Shown: in pieces, positions 14,305 through 18,548 of the stretch
Layout of the letters: each line of letters begins with the position of its first letter
Numbering within the stretch: position 1 is the stretch's first letter
Source: an uncultured Collinsella sp.
Lineage (GTDB): Bacteria; Actinomycetota; Coriobacteriia; Coriobacteriales; Coriobacteriaceae
DNA length: 18,548 nt
Direction: 5' to 3'
Assembly: GCA_902491915.1 (NCBI GenBank)
Contig: CABUJL010000028.1
Coordinates: 1-18,548, forward strand
Notes under the pieces: generated by a model
The model's database searches: none
Told to the model about the DNA's origin: nothing
What the model saw: the letters and a program-made list of their open reading frames with translations, nothing else
Translations under genes and position numbers: made by a program

Positions 14305-14355
14305 CGCAATAAACATTGCGACTTGCGAGCAATGATTTGCCCAAGTGGGTATGAT
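14305..14355 (+). promoter_or_regulatory. Candidate promoter with tandem dyads upstream of the glycosyltransferase-kinase operon
   Basis: TATGAT (14350-14355) resembles a -10; the only TTG-type -35 (TTGCGA, 14323-14328) is 21 nt away, so an activator may be needed. Two inverted repeats lie upstream: CGCAAT-AAAC-ATTGCG (14305-14320) and GCAA-TGAT-TTGC (14329-14340), well placed for a regulator. Confidence 0.35.
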
Positions 14356-14371
14356 GGAATCAGCTAGGTCG

Positions 14372-14407
14372 CGGGGCGTCGCCTGTGTTTGGCGGCGTCC
14401 CGTTTTT
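14372..14407 (+). terminator. Rho-independent terminator upstream of the glycosyltransferase gene
   Basis: CGGGGCGTCGCC (14372-14383) pairs with GGCGGCGTCCCG (14391-14402), 12 bp with two wobbles, 7-nt loop, then TTTTT. It lies 21 nt before the glycosyltransferase start and 114 nt after the MFS stop. It may end the MFS transcript or act in the leader of the next operon. Confidence 0.8.
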
Positions 14408-14428
14408 GTGTTGCAGGGAGGGTAAGGC

Positions 14429-15616
14429 ATGAACGCCACAGTCGTGATTCCAACGTATTGGGCGGGCGATGACGCTTGCGCAAACGCCCCTGGCACCTAT
14501 GACCATTCGACGCGACTCAACGCCGACAATCCCGAACTCGACCGCTGCCTGGCCTCGCTTGAGCAGGTACGTGACATCCCTCGCATCATCCTTTTGGTGG
14601 TCTGTCCCGTTTCTGCCACAGCCGATGTGTCGCTGCACGTGCGCGAGATTGTCGACGCGCATCCCACGCTCAAGGTCACCGTTGTCACCAACACCCAGGC
14701 CTCGCGCATTGCAGACCGGGTTGCTCAGATCGCGCCCAAGGGTTCGGGCGAGTGCGTGAGCCTGCGAGGCTACGGTGCCATCCGCAACATGGGGCTAGCC
14801 TGTGCCGCTGTGCTGGGGCATGACGCGGTTATCTTTTTGGATGACGATGAGACTGTCATCGACGCCGACTTTATGAAGCGCGCGACCTATGCGTTGGGGC
14901 AGCAGACGCGTCAGGGCTTGCCGATCTTGGTCAAGAGCGGTTATTTCTACGATCGCGACGGCTCACCGCTGGCTCCCACGGACAAGGCGGGCATCTGCCA
15001 TCGTTGGTGGACCAAGCGCATCGAGTTCAACCGTTGGATGAAAAAGGCGCTCTCGGGCACCCGCATCTCGCGCTCCAACTACGTGTGTGGCGGCCTGATG
15101 GCCCTGCACGCCCGCGCCTTTACGCGTGTGGCCTTTGACCCGTTTATCACCCGCGGCGAGGACTTGGATTACCTCTTTAACATGCGCATGTTTGGCTACG
15201 ACGTGTGGTTCGATAACGAGTGGACCGTGCGCCATCTGCCTCCGGAGTCCGAAAAGCGCTCACCGCGCTTTATGCAGGATGTATACCGTTGGTACTACGA
15301 ACGGGCCAAGTTGACATTCGCCGCGCATCAAAAGGAGCTCATTCCCGTTACGGCGGCATCGCTCATGCCCTACCCGGGCCCGTGGATTTCGCGCGAGCTC
15401 GACGACCGCGTGCGCAAGACCGCTATGGTCCGCAGCGTGTTTACCCGCGAGCATGAGGGCTACCTGCGCATTTGGCGCCATGGTATCGGCGAGGCAAAGG
15501 CCTATGCGCGCCAAAACGCTGCAAGCTACCTGCGTTTCCAGAGCTTTTGGCCCAAGATCATGGACGGGCTTTGGCGTGACGCACAACTGATCAGTATCCT
15601 GGAGGGGGCCGAATGA
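14429..15616 (+). CDS. GT-A fold (family 2-like) glycosyltransferase
   Basis: 395 residues, soluble or membrane-peripheral, no clear transmembrane helix. The N-terminus ATVVIPTYWAG is the typical start of a GT-A nucleotide-sugar-binding domain. FLDDDETV (Asp138-140) supplies the metal-binding DxD motif, RGYGAIRNMGL (113-123) precedes it as in family 2 enzymes, and TRGEDLDYLFNMR (241-253) gives the likely catalytic acidic motif, followed by RHLPPES. It should transfer a sugar from a nucleotide donor to a cell-envelope or cytoplasmic acceptor; donor and acceptor cannot be read. GGGAGGG lies 6 nt before the ATG. The stop overlaps the next kinase's start as ATGA (15613-15616), so the two are translationally coupled. 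This is an unusual partner for a sensor kinase and hints at envelope-related signalling. Confidence 0.9.
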   Translation: MNATVVIPTYWAGDDACANAPGTYDHSTRLNADNPELDRCLASLEQVRDIPRIILLVVCPVSATADVSLHVREIVDAHPTLKVTVVTNTQASRIADRVAQIAPKGSGECVSLRGYGAIRNMGLACAAVLGHDAVIFLDDDETVIDADFMKRATYALGQQTRQGLPILVKSGYFYDRDGSPLAPTDKAGICHRWWTKRIEFNRWMKKALSGTRISRSNYVCGGLMALHARAFTRVAFDPFITRGEDLDYLFNMRMFGYDVWFDNEWTVRHLPPESEKRSPRFMQDVYRWYYERAKLTFAAHQKELIPVTAASLMPYPGPWISRELDDRVRKTAMVRSVFTREHEGYLRIWRHGIGEAKAYARQNAASYLRFQSFWPKIMDGLWRDAQLISILEGAE

Positions 15617-16956
15617 TCGACCGCCGCGCCCAGCGCGATAGTTCAATATCAATCTTTCGCATCATTGCCGTCGCCTGCGCCATTTGCGTGCTGGTGTACT
15701 TTATTTTTGCCTTGGTGACCGGTATCGAGCCGATCGCCACGGTGATTGCCTGCGCGCTGCTATGCATCTTTCTGTGCATCTTTATCTTTTTGACGCTCAA
15801 TCCCGATTCGGTGCGTTCCCAGTACACCGAGGAGACGCTCTCGGTGGCCTCGGCCATGCTTGAGGACATTAAGGGCGGTCTGACGCAGGAGTCGGCACGT
15901 TTGGTGTGCCGGCGCATTTTGCCCGAGACGCGCGCCATGACGGTGGCCATCACCGACGAGGACAACGTGCTTGCCTGCGCGGGCGAGTTTGAGGAAAAAC
16001 TGCTGCCCGATACTCCCATCCACACGCTTGCCACACGCTACGTTATCGAACATGGCATCGTGCAGTCGTTCAACCGTATGGTGGATGTCGTGGGCTCGGA
16101 CGGCTCGCACAACCAAGTCCCCGCCGGCATTATCGCCCCCATCAAGGTGGGCGATCGTACCGTCGGCACGCTCAAGTTCTACTACAAGACCCCGCGCGCC
16201 GTCGACCGTACCCAGTATGCGCTTGCCTCGGGCTTTGCCGAGATCTTGTCCACACAGCTCGCCATCCACGAGCTCGAGGTGCAAAAGGAACTCACGGCGC
16301 GCGCCGAGGTGCGTGCGCTGCAGGCGCAGATTAACCCGCACTTCCTGTTCAACACGCTGAACACCATTGCATCGTTTACGCGCACCGACCCGCTGCGGGC
16401 CCGCGAACTGCTTCGTGAGTTCTCATCGTTCTATCGTGCCACGCTCGACAACTCGGGATCGCTTATTCCGGTCTCGCGTGAGGTCGCACAGACCAAGCGC
16501 TACCTTACCTTTGAGAAGGCCCGCTTTGGCGAGGACCGCGTGCTTGCGACGTTCGATGTGTCCGAGGACGTGGAAGATACGCTGGTGCCGGCGTTCGTGA
16601 TCCAGCCGATTGTCGAGAACGCCGTACGTCATGGTATGGGCGATGACGACGCCCTGAGGATCGACGTGACCGTTCACCAAGACGGCGAGGATGCAATCTT
16701 GATTGCCGTGGCCGATAATGGCGTGGGCATGGATGAGGGTACCGCCGCCAGACTGTTTGACGAGCGTTCTGCCCGTCCCGACGCCAGCTCTCCCCAGGGT
16801 GGCGGCGCCGGTGTGGCCATGCACAATATTTCGGAGCGCATCCATCGCTTTTATGGGCCGCACTCCTATACGCGTGTCGAATCGGCGCCGGGCAAGGGCA
16901 CCAAAGTGCTCCTTCATCTTGATTTGTCAGAGAGCATCTTCGACATTCAAGAGTAA
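15613..16956 (+). CDS. LytS-type sensor histidine kinase (pair 2)
   Basis: 447 residues with the same plan as the kinase at 9701: two hydrophobic segments (about 14-35 and 41-61) and a short N-terminus in place of a large sensor; a GAF-like domain (about 75-215) ending in YALASGFAEILSTQLA; the canonical QINPHFLFNTLN with His243; and an HATPase domain (N-box IVENAVRH 333-340, ADNGVGM 367-373, GAGVAMHN 398-405). YALASGFAEILSTQLA mirrors TALASGFADLISTQLA in pair 1, supporting paralogy. The ATG lies inside the glycosyltransferase stop (ATGA overlap) with GGAGGGGG just upstream. Signal unknown; a cytoplasmic ligand of the GAF-like domain or a membrane-state signal is plausible. Its regulator follows after 72 nt. 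Confidence 0.93.
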   Translation: MIDRRAQRDSSISIFRIIAVACAICVLVYFIFALVTGIEPIATVIACALLCIFLCIFIFLTLNPDSVRSQYTEETLSVASAMLEDIKGGLTQESARLVCRRILPETRAMTVAITDEDNVLACAGEFEEKLLPDTPIHTLATRYVIEHGIVQSFNRMVDVVGSDGSHNQVPAGIIAPIKVGDRTVGTLKFYYKTPRAVDRTQYALASGFAEILSTQLAIHELEVQKELTARAEVRALQAQINPHFLFNTLNTIASFTRTDPLRARELLREFSSFYRATLDNSGSLIPVSREVAQTKRYLTFEKARFGEDRVLATFDVSEDVEDTLVPAFVIQPIVENAVRHGMGDDDALRIDVTVHQDGEDAILIAVADNGVGMDEGTAARLFDERSARPDASSPQGGGAGVAMHNISERIHRFYGPHSYTRVESAPGKGTKVLLHLDLSESIFDIQE

Positions 16957-17028
16957 AATAAAAGGCTACGGGCTCAACGTCATGCGACGGATGCCCGGCG
17001 TAGTTAGTTGACGAAAGGTTTTATCCCT

Positions 17029-17745
17029 ATGCTGCGTGCGATGATTGTGGATGATGAGGCGCCGGCTCGCTCGGAGCTTCGCTTCCTGCTCGAGCAAACG
17101 GGCAAGATCGGCACGATCACGGAGGCGTCGAGCGTCCGCTCCGCCATCGAGATGCTTATGGAAAGTCGCGTGGATGTCGTGTTTCTCGATATCTCGATGC
17201 CCGGTGCCTCGGGCCTGCAACTTGCCGAGGCGCTGCATAAGCTCAAAAATCCGCCGGCGATCGTGTTTGTGACTGCGTATAGTGACCATGCGGTCGAGGC
17301 ATTCGACGTGGATGCCGTCGATTATCTGATGAAGCCGGTCGAAGAAGCTCGCTTGGATCGCGCGATCGAGAAGGTCATGCAACGCGCCAAGCCGGTTACG
17401 GACAGCAAGGTGACCATCGAGCGTATCCCGGTGGAAAAGGGCGGTCGCAAGGTGCTCATTCCCGTGGACGATATTCGCTTTATCATGGCCAAGGACGATT
17501 ACTCCTGCATCTATACCGTCGATGATCGCTTTTTGTCGACGACCTCGCTGGCGCAGTTTGAGGCCAAGCTCTGCGACTTTGGCTTCTTCCGTGTTCACCG
17601 CCGCTATATCGTCAACTTGGCGTGCGTCACGGATGTGGAGACGGTGCCCTCGGGTGCCATCCAGCTGGGCATTACGGGCGTCGACGAACGCGTTCCGGTT
17701 TCGCGTCGCCGCGTCGTGCCGCTCAAGAAGGCTCTGAGTCTCTAG
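17029..17745 (+). CDS. LytTR-family response regulator (pair 2)
   Basis: 238 residues: receiver domain (1 to about 118) with Asp8-Asp9, phospho-acceptor Asp54 in VVFLDISMPG, Thr82 and Lys102 in VDYLMKPVE; then a LytTR domain (about 135-235) with FIMAKDDYSCIY, FFRVHRRYIVNLACV and VPVSRRRVVPLK. Residue patterns closely parallel the regulator at 11125, consistent with duplication of a whole kinase-regulator unit. I chose the ATG at 17029 (GAAAGG about 10 nt upstream) over a TTG at 17008, which has no ribosome site. The 72-nt gap from the kinase contains a weak bulged hairpin (16966-17003) but no terminator, so the three genes from 14429 form one operon. A strong terminator follows. Confidence 0.93.
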   Translation: MLRAMIVDDEAPARSELRFLLEQTGKIGTITEASSVRSAIEMLMESRVDVVFLDISMPGASGLQLAEALHKLKNPPAIVFVTAYSDHAVEAFDVDAVDYLMKPVEEARLDRAIEKVMQRAKPVTDSKVTIERIPVEKGGRKVLIPVDDIRFIMAKDDYSCIYTVDDRFLSTTSLAQFEAKLCDFGFFRVHRRYIVNLACVTDVETVPSGAIQLGITGVDERVPVSRRRVVPLKKALSL

Positions 17746-17751
17746 CACACT

Positions 17752-17802
17752 GGCCCCGCAGCCCTGTAGACCCATCGTCTGCGGAGCCGTGGGGCCTTTT
17801 TT
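17752..17802 (+). terminator. Rho-independent terminator of the glycosyltransferase-LytS-LytT operon
   Basis: GGCCCC (17752-17757) pairs with GGGGCC (17791-17796), with an inner GCAG/CTGC stem and an 8-nt bulge on the 3' side, followed by six T (17797-17802). Confidence 0.85.
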
Positions 17803-17841
17803 GTATGTATCTGCCGAATCGTTTTTTGCGGAAGGGATCCC

Positions 17842-18309
17842 ATGAACAGTGCAAGCGCCAAGCGCATCGACATCATCTCGGACACCCACGGCTATCTTTC
17901 GCCTGCGCTCCTGGATGAGCTTGAGGGCGCAGACCTGATCATCCACGCCGGCGACCTCACGTCAGAGATGGACTACGAGCACCTATGCACCATCGCCCCC
18001 GTGCGGGCCGTACTGGGTAACAACGATTACTACCGCGACTACGGCCCCGATGTAGACCGTCTTGCGCTTTTTACCTACGAAGGCCTCAAATTCGCCGTAG
18101 CCCACTACCGCGAAGACCTTCCGGTGGGATCCGTAGACGTAGCCATCAACGGCCACACCCACGTAACCAAAGAAGCCCAAGTGGGCCGTTGCTTAGTCCT
18201 CAACCCGGGCAGCGCCAGCTACCCCAGAGGCACCCGAGGCCCCACCATGGCCAGAATGCTCGTCAAAGACGGCAAGATCCTAAGCACCAAGTTTATTGAC
18301 CTAGACTAA
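17842..18309 (+). CDS. Metallophosphoesterase, YfcE/MJ0936 family
   Basis: 155 residues, a small cytoplasmic calcineurin-like phosphodiesterase. Metal motifs: DIISDTHG (Asp14, His16), HAGD (Asp38), VLGNND (Asn61), NGHTH (His105, His107), and the family's closing LVLNPGSAS. The motif usually written HGH after the central strand reads HYR here (His88), a deviation in this branch. Relatives hydrolyse phosphodiester bonds such as artificial bis-phosphates or 2',3'-cyclic nucleotides; the natural substrate is generally unknown. GAAGGG lies 6 nt before the ATG. Codon use changes in the second half (many GTA, AAA, CAA and CTA codons that neighbours avoid). It is a single gene between two terminators. 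No promoter hexamers are obvious in the 40 nt upstream. Confidence 0.95.
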   Translation: MNSASAKRIDIISDTHGYLSPALLDELEGADLIIHAGDLTSEMDYEHLCTIAPVRAVLGNNDYYRDYGPDVDRLALFTYEGLKFAVAHYREDLPVGSVDVAINGHTHVTKEAQVGRCLVLNPGSASYPRGTRGPTMARMLVKDGKILSTKFIDLD

Positions 18310-18318
18310 CCGCAACAA

Positions 18319-18348
18319 AAACGGGGGATGCAGATGCGTCCCCCGTTT
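18319..18348 (+). terminator. Rho-independent terminator after the phosphoesterase gene (bidirectional form)
   Basis: AAACGGGGGATGC (18319-18331) pairs with GCGTCCCCCGTTT (18336-18348), 13 bp with one G-U and a 4-nt loop. A-rich bases upstream (ACAAAAA) would serve transcription from the other side. Confidence 0.85.
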
Positions 18349-18409
18349 CCATTTGAGCCAAAGGCGGAAGTTCAACAAGATCCATCAGACCACCCCCGCC
18401 GAGGAGCAT

Positions 18410-18440
18410 GCGGGCTAGCCGCGCAGCGGCGCACGCCCGC
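18410..18440. repeat. Nested GC-rich inverted repeat
   Basis: GCGGGC (18410-18415) pairs with GCCCGC (18435-18440); inside, GCCGC-GCA-GCGGC (18418-18430) makes a second stem. AAAA follows. The surrounding 18310-18548 holds no convincing gene. Confidence 0.5.
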
Positions 18441-18524
18441 AAAACTGATTGAACAATGTGACGGCAGGGAGGGTCTCCGGGGCTGAGGGCGGGGGTTAAG
18501 TTTGTCGCGAGTTCCGCACGCAAA

Positions 18525-18547
18525 GGAAAGCACTTAATGTGCTTTCC
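18525..18547. repeat. Hairpin at the window end, possibly the tip of a larger palindrome
   Basis: GGAAAGCAC-TTAAT-GTGCTTTCC is a perfect 9-bp stem with a 5-nt loop ending one base before the window edge. Its layout recalls the inner hairpin of the nested palindrome after nifJ. Whether outer arms or a T-tract follow cannot be seen. Confidence 0.6.
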
Positions 18548-18548
18548 G

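Noticed and set aside
18293..18523. 76-codon minus-strand frame at the window end
   Set aside because: Runs through a terminator hairpin and other inverted repeats; no ribosome site or motif.

Overview
The window looks like a chromosomal segment of a high-GC, anaerobic, gut-type actinobacterium. Collinsella or a close Coriobacteriia relative is my best guess, inferred from the pyruvate:ferredoxin oxidoreductase, the strongly C/G-ending codon use, the LytS/LytT-type systems and the style of the intergenic palindromes. No marker gene proves the taxon. I see no rRNA, tRNA, CRISPR array, insertion sequence or prophage gene.

Layout. 1-2250 is the 3' two thirds of nifJ (pyruvate:ferredoxin oxidoreductase), followed by an unusually large nested palindrome carrying its terminator. 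2386-2667 is non-coding, with two identical 21-bp palindromes. 2668-3611 (minus) is a tight two-gene operon: a DUF3830-like cyclophilin-fold protein, then an unrecognised helical protein. 3612-4213 is a long regulatory gap, AT-rich in its second half. 4214-5176 is arcC (carbamate kinase) with a clean terminator, then a repeat cluster that also supplies the stop codon of the next gene. 5365-6366 (minus) encodes a membrane-anchored C39-like cysteine peptidase. From 6722 on everything is on the plus strand: APC amino-acid permease, metal-dependent amidohydrolase, LytS-type histidine kinase and LytTR response regulator (pair 1), Zn-dependent phospholipase C-like protein, UMF1/Atg22-like MFS transporter, GT-A glycosyltransferase, a second LytS-type kinase and LytTR regulator (pair 2), and a YfcE/MJ0936-type metallophosphoesterase.

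How the genes may work together. PFOR turns pyruvate into acetyl-CoA and reduced ferredoxin, and carbamate kinase makes ATP from carbamoyl phosphate; both fit fermentative growth. The permease and amidohydrolase form a plausible uptake-and-hydrolysis unit for a small amide or peptide-like nutrient, with kinase/regulator pair 1 directly downstream. By analogy with BtsSR and YpdAB, where LytS/LytTR-family systems sense nutrients and control transporters, pair 1 may regulate the permease. Pair 2 is translationally fused (ATGA overlap) to the glycosyltransferase gene, which suggests a cell-envelope role. The two pairs are similar in domain plan and probably paralogous.

The most interesting features are the duplicated LytS/LytT pairs enclosing a lipase-like/MFS/glycosyltransferase block, terminator hairpins placed right after predicted promoters upstream of two of these operons, recurring ATTGC/GCAAT dyads at promoters, and the nested palindromes. 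I found no clear new defence or mobile system.
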